A stretch of DNA of 64,000 nucleotides, taken from Cryptomeria japonica (taxonomy: Eukaryota; Streptophyta; Pinopsida; Cupressales; Cupressaceae). Of the stretch, positions 1-11,418 are shown one piece after another. Position numbers and translations under genes: made by a program. The stretch covers positions 208,735,190 through 208,799,189 of the forward strand of contig NC_081409.1 of NCBI RefSeq assembly GCF_030272615.1, in the 5' to 3' direction. Within the stretch, counting starts at the first letter, position 1. Each line of letters begins with the position of its first letter. Under the pieces are notes generated by a model, which was given only the letters and a program-made list of their open reading frames with translations, had not been told where the DNA came from and searched no databases.

Positions 1-1604
1 TGTGAGAATACTGTCTTCTTGGAATATTTTGTTGAGCCATGGGCCAAAGGTCCTTCTAGAAAACGAAAACTAGAAGTGTCCTTGAGATGATCAACTATGG
101 TCAAAAGAGATGTAACAATCATATGTGTTTCCTTTTTCTTAATGTCATGGATCACAAAGTATTCCTCGAAATTGTTAGAAAAGGCAATGATACTTTTATT
201 CAAGGATCCTTGCAAAATAGAATTATCATTAATTTCCATCATGTGGAAAGAGATAACATGTGATCACTCAAGTCAATTCCTTGGATTGTTGGAGGTACTC
301 TAACATGATAGGATTTGGTTTCTACAAAAATCTAGAACCCCAAAATTATTATTGGCCTTTACTCTTGTAGCATTCCCTCTTAGGTGATTCAAAACCTTTC
401 CTCAATTATGGGTATTCAATAAAATAAAACCATTTAGATCTAGTCCTTTTACATGAGCAAAAATTTTACCTTTTATCAGATATTTTTGAGAGGAAAAATT
501 AAGGGGTTGTAACTCATTGTAGATACCTATACACATGAAAAACTTAAGGTTGAAAGGAAGAGCTTCATAGTCTATTTTTTGGATGCATTGCATGTTTTTT
601 ATTAGATAATGTGGGAAGATGAGGTACTTACTATATCATGAGGCATACTTGCAGGCATAAAAAATACAACCTCCCAAATGGGAGTATGACATAATTGCAA
701 CCCAGTCTCCAAGCACAAACCACCACAACTACAACCAAAAATCAATAAATAAAGTACCTAGAAATCTAGCCTAGAAAATGCCAGACCCAACCGTATTCGA
801 TCTCAAACCCTTCACTCTAGTATGAGATTGAGAGAGAGATTTGGGAAGATCTTTCTTCCACCTTTGTACAATTGTCCACAAAGTATTATCTTCCAAATTC
901 TTAGTTATAGGAGAGGTGGGGGGAGGGAGGGGAGGATTTCTTAGGGCTCATCCACGGGCATGCCAAAGATAGAGGAATATTGAGCTGAAGTAGTCAAATG
1001 TAGATTGAAATATATTTGATCTTTGAGAATTTCATGGATAATTTTAAAAACTATATCTAGATTAGAATAGGAAAGGGAGTTCTTTCACAAGATCAAATCC
1101 CACATGATAGAAAATATAGGGACCACCTTCAAAGACCATGATTTGACCTACCATTTTGAAGAAAACCATAAAGTAACCATTTGCAACCAAAAGAACCTCC
1201 ATATTTCATGCTTGTTGCGAAGTACAATGGGCCTAGTTGTTTAGGAAGGACAAAGAGACTTCGATATCCATAGGTTTACTAATTAATTCATGCTTAAAGA
1301 TACCTATAACACACTGTTTGCAATTAAAACTAGATTAATGAATGGAATAAGCCAATCTTCACTCTTTGAAACAAATAATTAGATTGAGGATATTTTTCAT
1401 TCATTTGGTTTGATTTGAATTATTGTGACCTATGTGAAAAAATGATGACATATGCATGATTAGAGATTGTGGGCTTTGAAGCTTGAACAACTTCTTCAAA
1501 AGAAAAGAAAGGGGACCTTTAGGTCCCCACTAGTGGCATCTATGGATGTCACAAATCCTAGGAAGCAATACTTAATAACCACACATAGTAGGGAAAGAAC
1601 ATAG
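1..1604. other. Left flank of E1 insertion, no recognised gene
   Basis: AT-rich sequence with only short open frames (68 codons at 97-303 on +, 63 codons at 402-593 on -) and no domain I recognise. Because E1 is bounded by CATAG duplications, this stretch was originally continuous with 20493 onward. A decayed LINE or other repeat is possible, but nothing seen here supports a specific family. Confidence 0.5.
1600..1604. repeat. Left target-site duplication of E1 (CATAG)
   Basis: CATAG lies directly before the TGTAGACACC start of the 5' LTR. The same five bases follow the 3' LTR at 20488-20492. A 5-bp duplication is usual for Ty3/gypsy integrases and fixes both element ends. Confidence 0.9.
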
Positions 1605-2109
1605 TGTAGACACCTAAAACTAGCACAACTAATTAAATGATTTTTATTCATTTAATCGCCTATTAATTAGACTAAGGTTTAATTAATATCCCTATTCTTC
1701 TAATTGACTTATTAATCACATTACAGATTTGATTAATTCCCATTTTTTCTAATCTAACCCACTAATTAAACTAAGGTTTGATTAGGTACCCTTTAGCCAC
1801 TTAATTGAATAAATCTTATTTATTTAATTAATTGCCTTTTCTCTTTTAATTAAATTCATATTTGATTAAAAATCCTCTTTGCATCTAAATAAATCAATAT
1901 TTATTTGTAAATAACCCCCCCACTTGCAAAATCTTACAAATGCAAGTTGCATCTTTTTGGCTGAAATAAAACTTTTATCTTATCTAAAAATACCTATTAT
2001 CCCCCCAACTTGCATTCTCCTACATCTCTCATTAGCATCCTAATATCCTTCTAGAACCTATCTAATCTCGTCATTATCCTAATTAATCCACTTTGTTTCT
2101 TCCAAGGTT

Positions 2110-2300
2110 GCTCACACATGTGTGAGCACATACCCCCCTTCCCCCTAGGACCTTTGTTCCTCCCAAGGTGGGACCACACATGTGGGAGCACATTGAATTT
2201 TCACGCCTCTCCCCCTTGTGACACTTGTCACAAGGCTAAGCTTGCAAATCTGGGACCACATTGATCCTCACCCTCTCCCCTTTGTGACATTTGTCACAAG
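2110..2300. promoter_or_regulatory. Palindromic motifs in U3 of the E1 LTR
   Basis: GCTCACACATGTGTGAGC at 2110-2127 is a perfect 18-bp palindrome. At 2215-2234 the arms CTTGTGACA and TGTCACAAG flank two bases, and a near copy lies at 2281-2300 in a partial tandem duplication. They sit 90-280 bp upstream of the TATA-like box. The 3' LTR keeps the first two, while the third is shortened to a single CTTTGTCACAAG arm. Binding sites for dimeric transcription factors are a reasonable guess, not shown. Confidence 0.55.
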
Positions 2301-2390
2301 GCTAAGCTTTCCAGCTTGGGACCACATTCCTCCTTCAATCTCGACCCTTGATTAGTAATAAATCTTGGCCATCCATTCCTAACCCTTCAA

Positions 2391-2401
2391 CTCTATAAGA
2401 T
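2391..2401 (+). promoter_or_regulatory. TATA-like box of E1 LTR promoter
   Basis: TCTATAAGATG, also conserved in the 3' LTR near 19967-19977. It lies in the second half of the LTR as expected for an element promoter; transcription would start about 30 bp downstream. Confidence 0.55.
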
Positions 2402-2948
2402 GAGCTCTTGTCTCATATCAAAGGATCCCTATATCCACTTTATGCATCCATATTATAGTTGTTTTTGTGGGTTATCAAGGAGCTCTCACTGTGCCTCTCT
2501 CAAGCATTTAGGCCATCCTAATTGCATCATGTTTAGATTATATCATGTGTTAGATTAACCATTTAGCTTAATTGCATATAATTTCCATAGCATTCTCATC
2601 TTCATCTTAGCTTAATTAGATCATTTAATCTTTCAATTTGGAAATACACCTCCATTTTGCATATCATCTTCATATCAATAGTTTTGATCATCTAATATCT
2701 TAGTTGCATCATTTGGATTCTATTTCATCATTCAAATCTCGTTCTTTAGGTTGTCATCTTAAAGATGAAGTGCTTTTCCAAGTGGGGGCCACCTTGAATC
2801 TTGAAGATCCTTGGAGCTAGAGGACAATGAGACGAATTTGAGAGTTTTTGATCAACTAACATGCTTTGTTGATTTTGATCTCTAATGCAATGTCCCATTG
2901 GTGTTTTTGTGTCTCTTTTGCAGGTACCACAATTTGAGCATATATTTT

Positions 2949-2966
2949 TGGCACCCACCATGGGGC
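2949..2966 (+). other. E1 primer-binding-site-like sequence
   Basis: TGGCACCCACCATGGGGC begins four bases after the 5' LTR end. Position and the TGG start fit a tRNA 3'-end primer site. I did not assign the tRNA. Confidence 0.7.
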
Positions 2967-3037
2967 TAGACCCTTGATATTATCAAAATTTTAATGCTTT
3001 TGCACAGGTCCAGACAAGAAAAGTTTGAAGATTCTTT

Positions 3038-3305
3038 TAGCGCATACGTTGTACGCTATAGCGCGTTTGTTGTTTGTTCTAGCGCGTCTATCCACTATTC
3101 TAGCGCGTTTGTCTATTCTTTTAGCATGTTTGTACTAGGAACTAGTGCATACACCTTTTGTTTTAGTACGTTTGTCTATTTGTTAGTTTTTAGGTCTCTG
3201 TCAAAGTAGCGCATTGACACATTACACACACACACACATATATATATTAGCACATTTACATTACGTTTTAGCATGTTCGCTATACGACGTAGTGCATTTG
3301 TCACA
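3038..3305 (+). repeat. TAGCGCGTTTGT tandem repeats in E1 leader
   Basis: About eleven degenerate copies of TAGCGC(G/A)TTTGT separated by 8-15 bases, starting about 70 bp after the primer site. Related GCGCGT repeats occur in the introns of the antisense genes of E1 (- strand, 18283-18470) and E2 (26736-26950). A short CA/TA microsatellite at 3210-3248 interrupts the array. Confidence 0.8.
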
Positions 3306-3474
3306 GAGGCAGGAAAAAATGTAATTCACTTGGAAAAATAGGCTTGTCTAGCCCACCTAGTAAATAACATTTTCACTAACTCGTTTGTTGTAGGTTCTAA
3401 CAATTTCTTGCAGGTTGGAGGAATTTAAAAATAGAATTTTTTTGTTTTTTTTCTTTTCTAGCTTTTTCAAAGTT

Positions 3475-3819
3475 GGATAAAAAGAACTCACAATTTCCTT
3501 TTGGGTAAAAAGAATTTGACATTTGGTTTTGGTGTTTTTAAAACAAATCAAACTTGTTTTTGGGCTTAAAAAGAACATCATTTGTAAAGGTTAAAAAGAA
3601 CCACAAAATCAAAACCTTCATTTCACTTGCAAGTTAGGAGCAAAAACACCTCAATTTATTTTATAGCAACGTTTTTTCATTTTGTTGACTAGGATTTCAC
3701 TTTCGTAGTTAAAAAACAATTTCTCTGTGGGATTAAAAAGAACACCATATTTGATTGGAGCAACATCTCCAATTAGGACTTAGATAAAAATTGCTTTGAA
3801 AGGGTAAAAAGAACATTGT
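3475..3819 (+). repeat. TAAAAAGAAC repeats in E1 leader
   Basis: Six copies of GG(N)TAAAAAGAA(C), near 3475, 3503, 3563, 3589, 3731 and 3801, with unequal spacing. They lie in the untranslated leader between the primer site and gag. Function unknown. Confidence 0.7.
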
Positions 3820-5072
3820 ATGCTTTGTCTTGAGTGGTAGGTATATGCTCTCCCCTTAATTCGGTGACCAAAAAGCCAAACCCATTCTTTTTCATGCTTT
3901 ATTTAATTTCAAGCATTTACAACATTTAGAGGGCCTGCCTTCCTGAATCCTTGAGGAGTACAACCCAAGTGGGCAACAACTTTATCGCCAAGTTTACCGA
4001 CCCACTATAATCAAATGTGGAGGCTGATGAAAATCCCTCCAATGGCAGTGTGCATTTGATAACCTTCCCCTAGTGTCCTTGTGATGCGAAAAACCTTTGT
4101 TCTAAAGGTCGAGAAGTCTCTTAATTGAGTTTAATCATTTTTCGTACCAAACGAAATCCTTATTACAAACCATAGAAGTAGAAACTTTGAGCCAAGTCAG
4201 TTGCCATACATTGGCAATATCATAGTGCAAGAGTGGGGAAGAATCTGCCCCCAAGATTACTCACCATACATCTCCCAAGATGACTACTCAACTGAGGAGC
4301 AATCCTCTTTGGGTTAATTTATCGACAAATGCAAAAAAATGGGTGCCCTTTAGGGGGTGACACGGTTGTTTGAGTTGAAAGAGTATCGAGTGTGGGATAT
4401 GATATTGTCAATGACCCTTGAATACAAAGTCTACTTGGTGTGTCTGATTTATATCCAAACCAGTGAAAACATCAAATATTTGAGTACATCCTCAAAAGAA
4501 CATACACTCAATGTTTAGCATTAGGATGGCCATGTATTCTTGTCATAAATGCTAAAATATCTTGCAAAAATATCCAAAAATCAAACTCAAAAATTAAGTT
4601 CAAACAAGGATAGGTCATAGGTGAGAGAAATTTTCAAATCCAACTAAGTACCTTTGGAGGTGGTTATCAACATTTCAACTATCTTTAGGCAAGATTTTCA
4701 TCCAACCAATTTAGAGGAGTATCAAACCAAGGGATCAAGATTTTATCATCCAGCTATCTCAAAAACAATACCTAGCTAGGTATTCAAGTTAGTCAAATCA
4801 AGTTTCCATATCGGGAGACTTTATCCATATCATTTGATGCACTTTGTCATAGGGGCCTATCGAACAACCCTCTATTAGACTTAGTAAGCTTGAGTATTGA
4901 AAACGAAGTATCCATATCAACCATCAACATCGACACTCTTTGATCATTTGTATGACCACTCCCCATATTTTGAGAAGAAGTCTTCGTCAAAAGACTAAGT
5001 TGAAAAAGAGACAACCCAGTCCTAGGGCACTTATCAAGAGGAGAAAGTTTCTCTACATCAACAGTCAACTCT
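3820..5072 (+). other. E1 leader, no gene seen
   Basis: Remainder of the long untranslated leader typical of Tat-type elements. Only short ORFs on either strand. The extreme 5' part of gag may begin near 4940, where a 63-codon frame opens. Confidence 0.5.
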
Positions 5073-7156
5073 TTGCATCACATCGTGTTTTCTTGCGCCA
5101 TATGCGATTGTATCTCCAAGAAAAAAACTAAGGAGTTTGACAAAGAACCTTTGAGAAGTAGGGCTTACACTCAGAAAGAAGCATTCAATCAACGCCTTAA
5201 CAAAGGGGGAAAGATCAATCCCGTATTCTTTCCAAGAATTTGCATCACTTACAACAAGGCTCGGCCTGAGCCACCAACCCCACCAAGAGCTCCATTAGAA
5301 GAAGAGGATTCAGTATTATAGAAATATATTGATGCCCGTTGGCACTCGATTTTGAGAAGGAAAAGAATTGGATCCACAACCAAAATCTAGCATGAGTTGT
5401 AGGGAATCCAACCCTTTTGACGAATACAAAAATATGGAGGAAGAGGAGATCATCGAGGAACTCGTCCAACAATGCCAACAAAGCGTTGCTTTCCAAAAAC
5501 TCATGGAAAGGCTAATAGATTCCGATAAACAAAAGTACCTCCTCATGCTAAATAGCAAAGGAGTCAGGATGCATGAGGATTTTGACATGTAAAATTCAAG
5601 AACAAGGCCAAGGGCCTACACATTCAACACTCAAAATAAAGAACACTTAAGAGGAGACAACACTCAAGACAACGTCCGCAACCAAGACAATACCTATGAT
5701 CATGATGACATTAGTGAACAAGGGGATGTCCCTCCTCAAAGATCCAACAAAGACAATGTTCCCCTAGCTAATATTACACAACTCCAAGCACTTCAACGAC
5801 AAATTCAGGACATGCAACAAGGGTCCACGATAAGATACTCCTTGGAGGACGTTTGTCCTTATCCTTTTGATAGGATGCTAAACATGATACCTTTCCCACC
5901 AAATTTAGATATACCAGAGTATGACAAATACAATGGTAAGAATGATCCCCGTGATCATGTCAGGGAATTCTGCATTATGAGCTTGGAGTTTTCCCATAAC
6001 GATACATACATGATGAGGCTATTACCAAGAAGTTTTTTTTTTTTGGGGGGGGGGTGTTGGGGAAACAATGGAGTGGTTGTCAAAACTGACACATCCCATC
6101 ATATCATTTGATGAGTTGGTGAATAAATTCATTACACAATACTCCTATAATATCCAACATGAGGTCACCATGCTTGATGTATGCAATACAAAGAAAAAGA
6201 ACAATGAAACATTCATGGTGTTCTTAAAATGATGGAGGCACATGGTCTCAAGGTACACACACGATGTACCTGAAAAAGAAAACATAGAAATCTTCATAGA
6301 CAATTTAAATGATGAAATGAGTTATCAACTCAAACTACAATGTCTACCTACTTTTGCCAAATTGATAGAGAATGGTATCCAGGTAGAGGAAGGGTCAATC
6401 AAAAAGGTGACCTTAAAACTCTCTAAGGAAGGTGTTAGTTCAAACAACAACCACACCTATAGCAATCAATATAACAACAACTACTCTGACAAGTCCAAGT
6501 TTTGGACTAGAAACAAAAACGTTGTTAATGATGGTGTAGTTGATGCCAACAATGTAAAGTCTAAACAATCAGTGCTGACTTTATCAGGTAACACATTAGC
6601 CAACAATAATCAAAGAAGTGTCAATCAAGGCACTAACAATTATCAACGTAATACAAACTAAGGGAACACCAACAATAACCAAGGAAACAACAACTACCGA
6701 GGGAACAACAACAACAATCAGGGGAACAACAATAATCAAGGGGGAAACACTAACACTCCACATCCCCCATATTGAAGAACTTATACACCATTGGGACAAA
6801 CCCTGGAATCTGCATTTTGAGAACTATTGGCAAACAAGATCATCACATTTCTAGTCATAAGCAAATTTGAACCCCAAGTCAAACCACCATGGTGGAATGA
6901 CTCACACTATTGTGATTATCATCGAAACAAGGGGCATAGAACAAATGATTGCATGAGGTTGAAAATCCTAGTTCAAGATATGCTGGATAGAGGAGACATA
7001 ATAGTCGATGGTCATAAAACTAATGGTGATCATGAGGCTTTCAAAAATCATCTTCCTAATTACGACAAGGGAGGAGCATCAACATCAAACAACAACAAAG
7101 GAGCCCGCATCAATCACATATACGAAAAACGTCATAAATCACATATCGACATGTGA
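5073..7156 (+). pseudogene. gag: E1 gag (decayed)
   Basis: Structural polyprotein region that would form the particle. Segments are 5073-5321 (Pro/Glu-rich N-terminal part), 5368-6111 in one frame with a TAA at 5590, about 6100-6661 (retrotransposon gag core, including FDELVNKFI and the region leading to the nucleocapsid), and 6827-7156. The last has a zinc-knuckle-like CDYHRNKGHRTNDC in which the second position is CxxH rather than CxxC. At 6031-6058 a run of T followed by a run of G breaks the frame inside the core. The Asn-rich stretch at 6600-6760 reads in several frames. The counterpart in E2 (35480-36172) shares the NxxVNDGVVDAN segment, which confirms the assignment. It cannot make an intact capsid. 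Confidence 0.85.
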
Positions 7157-8432
7157 CAATCAAGTAAATGTCATAAAGATCAAAGATAAACAAGAACATG
7201 TGCCGGTAAATGTGGCAACAAGGGCCCGAAAATATGTGTTGAAGGAGAGTATGTCTAAAGTAACAACCCTCCCTAAGATTCAATATAACTTGGTCGAACA
7301 ACTGCAAAGGACACCTGCTCAGATATCAATACTAGAATTGCTCAAACTTTCACGAAAGCATAAGGATATCTTGGAGAAAGCTCTTGTAGAAACAACAGTT
7401 CCGAACAATCTAGATATCAATTTGTTCCAAGCCATGGTGGCACATATGAGGATGCCTCATAACATATCTTTTTCAGAACACGATGATGTCTCCTTGAGTC
7501 ATCCGCATAACACCCCACTCCATATCGAAGTCCTAGTCTTCAAACATCAGGTAAAAAGAGTGGTAATAGATGGAGGAGCTGGTCTCAATATATGTACCTT
7601 AAATCTTATCTGTGCATTGGGCTTCTCCGAGCAAGCTATTGATCCTAAAAAGAAGATCACTATCAAATCTTATGATGATGAAGAAAGGTCATCTAAAGGA
7701 ACAATGATACTACCCATTCAGGTAGGACCTGTGCAAAAAGACACAATGTGCCAAGTCTTAGACATAGACTTGACATATAACATACTCTTGGGTCGTCCTT
7801 GGATCCATGAAACACAAGTAGTACCCTCCACGTACCATCAATGTCTCAAGTTCCCCTACAACAGACAAGAGATTTCGATATCAACAGACACTGACCCCTT
7901 TCAGTACTGCAATGATATGGGGGAAACTCAAAATGTTCTTGTACCACACAACAGGAAAGCCCAAGATTCCTCATCATGCAACAATCAAGAAAAACTCAAG
8001 TTGTTGTCCATAGACTTTGAGAAGAAGATGAAGATAAAGGACCAAGGCATGGGGGAGTACTCTTTTGAACCCCTATGTCTATCAAAATTGCCAACTTCGC
8101 CAAAATTTCACGGACAACCTTCCACATCAAGACACCAAGTAGCACAACCCATCAAGAAGTTTGATGGCAAATTTATCCAAATTGGCACACTTGCAGAAGA
8201 ATCAGACGACAAGGATATTCTCAACTGGCTATACAAGGATGAGGAAGAAATAAGAGTCATTGCCCTAGAAGTGGTCGTTCCCATAGAACAATATGGAAAT
8301 GGGTTCAAAATCATGCAACGAATGGGATACAAAGTAAAAGGCCCTATTGGAAAGCATCAAGAGGGAATCATAGAACCCATACAACCTCATTCACAACTTG
8401 AAAAAGACAAATTAGGACTTGGGTATGGTTAG
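7140..8432 (+). pseudogene. pro: E1 protease with G-patch-like C-terminal segment
   Basis: An open frame from 7008 whose homologous part begins near 7140. The retropepsin active site reads VVIDGGAGLNIC (Asp near codon 188), with the second signature ILLGRPWIH about 75 residues later. The active-site triplet is D-G-G, as in E2, where many families have D-T/S-G. The last 46 codons (YGNGFKIMQRMGY, then GPIGKHQEGIIEPI and KLGLGYG) resemble a G-patch RNA-binding module; E2 has the same segment. The piece is unbroken but lies out of frame with the gag and RT parts, so it is a remnant of one gag-pol ORF. It would process the polyprotein. Confidence 0.85.
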
Positions 8433-9650
8433 CATATTCAACTTGTGCAAAAGAGAGATCACCATCAAAAACCTTGATGGAGAGAAAAAGTAACACATAA
8501 CGAAGACTCATGGAAAGAGGTGCTACACCAAGTAGCTGAAAAGACAAGAACAAAACAAGAGTATGAAGAAAATGAGAGGCGACAAGAAGAGATCACTATC
8601 CAAAGAGAGGAGGCCTCTTATAAACAAGTACATCATGTACAAGCACCTGATCAAACCGAATTCGAGCCACAACATGAGGAGATCACTACTCAAAGAAGGG
8701 AAAATGTGTATGAGCAAATCCAAAGAGTACAAGAAAACACCAAACTTGAATCAGAACAAGCTACAAAACTTGTATCGATTACCAATGATCTTTTCTCGCC
8801 ATACAACATCCCTGTCAAATTCAGTGGGTTAAGATAGATTTTGAAACAGACTCCAATGAGTATGAGTGAGACACTTGCTCTGATGTCACTAAGGATATTG
8901 GAGTGGATACAATCCATGCATACACACCCATTCCTTATGAGGGACAAGGCTCAAATCTAGATCATTTGAATTTGGATCACAACATATCTATGAGGCTAGT
9001 GAGAACAAACAGATTCAATACGAAAGAGGCAATACCAATGAGAGTACCATCAAAAACCTTGAGACTGTTATAGACCTCACCCATGCTACAGACAACTATG
9101 ATAATATCTATATCATGACTCTTACAACAGTAGACCTTGATCCACCAAATGACTCCCTACCTCTCATATATCCTGACCTTATAGATTGGGAAGAACCTAA
9201 GCACAATGATATACCAATATTCCAAAACAATGAGGCCATTGTTCAATACCTTTCTCAGTCAACCCTGAAACATGCCCCACTAGCGAACCCTATAATGATA
9301 TCGGCAATCAGGAGAGTGCCAAGTCTCTTAGTCACAAAATTAACAAAATAAAAAATCGATCTGATGGTGAAAATCATCTAATGGTAGTATTAAATCACAA
9401 AAAATTAAAAACAAAGGGCGTATCTAATGGTGAAAACCTCTTTGAGGCACTTGAAGATGAGAGACTTGACACTCTTCCTGAACATTACTAGGAGAGATCA
9501 CCAATCTTGATTGAGCCAACTCAATCAATAAATATCGACACTGAAGCAACATCAAGAACCATACATTTGGCGGAATAACTAACAAAAAAAGAAAAACTTG
9601 ACTTTGTCAAATTCTTCAAGGAGAAGAAAATCAACTTTGCTTGGTCGTAT
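8433..9650 (+). pseudogene. E1 protease-RT linker, decayed
   Basis: Low-complexity Glu/Gln-rich frame at 8520-8837, then a conserved-looking stretch at 9115-9351 (YPDLIDWEEP, then FQNNEAIVQYL). The latter matches the linker of E2 (LIDWDYEGPAQFDTFQNNEAV near 33700). The N-terminal part of RT begins near 9590 (KFFKEKKINFAWS). Several stops and frameshifts separate these segments. Confidence 0.7.
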
Positions 9651-10960
9651 GCAGATATGCCAGGTGTAGATCCAGATCTCATCATGCATCACTTGTCAAA
9701 TAGAAATTGAGAAAGATGAACCCACATATCACCATATTGGTCAAAGCAGAGTTGAAGAAGTTACTAGATGTCGGTTTCATCCGACCTATAGACTATGTCA
9801 AATGGATCTCTAACATTGTGCCGGTATCTAAACCAGATAAAAGCATCAGGATTTGTAGAGACTTCAGAGACCTCAACAAGGCATGTTTGAAAGATGATTT
9901 CCCTCTACCAAGCATCGATACAATTGTGGATCTCATGACAAGGCACATGATGCTATCACTCATGGACAATTTTTCAGGCTACAACTAAATAAAGATAGCT
10001 CCAGAGGATCAGGATAAAATGACATTCACATGTCCATGGGGTACATGCTGTTGGAATGTCATGCCTTTTGGTTTTAAAAATGCGAGTGCAACTTATCAAA
10101 GAGAAATGACAACAATCGTCCATGACTTGATGCATAATTTTATGGAGGATTATGTAGATGACTTGCTAGCCGAATCATTCACAAGAGCAGAACACCTAGA
10201 CATTATTGATAAAATCTTTCAGAGATTAGAGCAATTCAATGTTAGATTGAACCCTAAAAAGTGTGTTTTCGGAGTCACATCTAGAAAACTCTTGGGCTAC
10301 ATTGTATCAAAAAAAGGCATCAAGGTGGATCCTGCAAAGGTTCAGTCTATCATGAAAATGCCCTCTTAAAGAACATTAGTCAACTGCGATCTCTTCAAGG
10401 TAGGCTACAATCTATCAGACGATTCATTGCTCAACTAGCAGACAAATGTCTCCCATTCAACCATCTACTTCATAAAAATGTACCTTTCAGATGGGAGGAC
10501 AAGTGTGTAGAATCATTCCATTAGCTGAAGTAATATCTCATGAATCCGCCTATTTTGGTGCCACCAATAGTGGGTAAGCCACTCATTCTCTACATATCAG
10601 CAACATAAGTGTCACTGGGGGCATTACTAGCATAGGAAGACTCAACAGGAAAGGAAATAGCCATCTATTACATTAGTCGGACACTGAATGGCTACGACCT
10701 TCGTCACACTTTCATCGAAAAGGATTGCTTAGCTGTAGTGTTCGCTTCCCAAAAGTTGCGATACTATATGTTAGCTCATACTATCAAGCTAGTAGCAAAG
10801 ATCAACTCACTAAAATACTTACTCAACAAAGCCGCTCTCACAGGGAGGTTATCAAAATGGGTCATGATCCTAAGCGAGTTTGACATTTAGTACATAGAAC
10901 AGAGGGCTATCAAAGGTCAAGCAATAACATATCAACTAGCAGAAGCACCTCTACCAAACA
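9651..10960 (+). pseudogene. RT-RH: E1 reverse transcriptase and RNase H, decayed
   Basis: RT copies element RNA into DNA. Fingers and palm at 9707-9988 include LLDVGFIRPIDY, ICRDFRDLNKA and LMDNFSGYN. A TAA at 9986 interrupts, and 10019-10369 contains TFTCPWGTCCWNVMPFG and the catalytic YVDDLL near 10150. The RNase H region 10400-10960 (ILVPPIVGKPLILYIS, YYISRTL, LKYLLNKAALTGRLSKW) has at least five stops, mostly TAG or TAA. The same domains are better preserved in E2. Confidence 0.88.
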
Positions 10961-11418
10961 AACACCCACTACAGGTGGAAATCCCAGATACAGATGTGCT
11001 CACTATTACACCAAAGCAATGGACCCTATACTTTGATGGATCATATACACAACATGGATTAAGTGTTGACATCTTGTTCGTCACTCCAGAAGGACACACA
11101 ATTATGAGATCTTGCAGATTGATGTTCCCATGCACCAATAATATCGTCAAGTATGAAGCTCTAGTGACAGGTATCAAAGTAGTCGTGGGATGGAAAATCA
11201 CAGAATTGAAAGTCTATGGGGACTCTCAATTAGTTATCAATCAGATCAATGATAACTATCAGATGAAAGATGATAAGTTGATCCCGTACAAATGCATGGT
11301 GGATGATTTTAAGAAATACTTTGTACACATCACATTTGAGAAGATTCCAAGCCTAAACAACAGAGTTGTTGATGCAATGGCCACCATCGCCTCGCTTCTA
11401 CAAATTCCAGATAAATAG
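10961..11418 (+). pseudogene. aRH: E1 second (archaeal-type) RNase H domain
   Basis: Open frame of 147 codons with WTLYFDGSYTQHG, KYEALVTGIK, VYGDSQLVINQI and VVDAMATIASL. These match the second RNase H carried by Tat/Ogre elements between the first RNase H and integrase. The catalytic acidic residues (D of FDGS, E of YEAL, D of GDSQ, D of VDAMA) are all present. It is in a different frame from RT upstream, so it is not expressible as part of a continuous polyprotein. Confidence 0.85.

Larger units (their letters stand above)
1605..2944 (+). repeat. E1 5' LTR
   Basis: 1340 bp, from TGTAGACACC to GAGCATATA. It aligns along its length with 19180-20487. It carries AT-rich inverted repeats near the start (about 1620-1910), GC-richer palindromes (2110-2300) and a TATA-like CTCTATAAGATG at 2390-2401, probably the promoter. 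The end was set by homology to the 3' LTR and by the primer-site-like sequence that follows. Confidence 0.92.

Noticed and set aside
402-593. Possible LINE ORF1-like frame on the - strand
   Set aside because: Likeness to the DUF4283-type N-terminus is too weak and the neighbouring sequence does not continue it.
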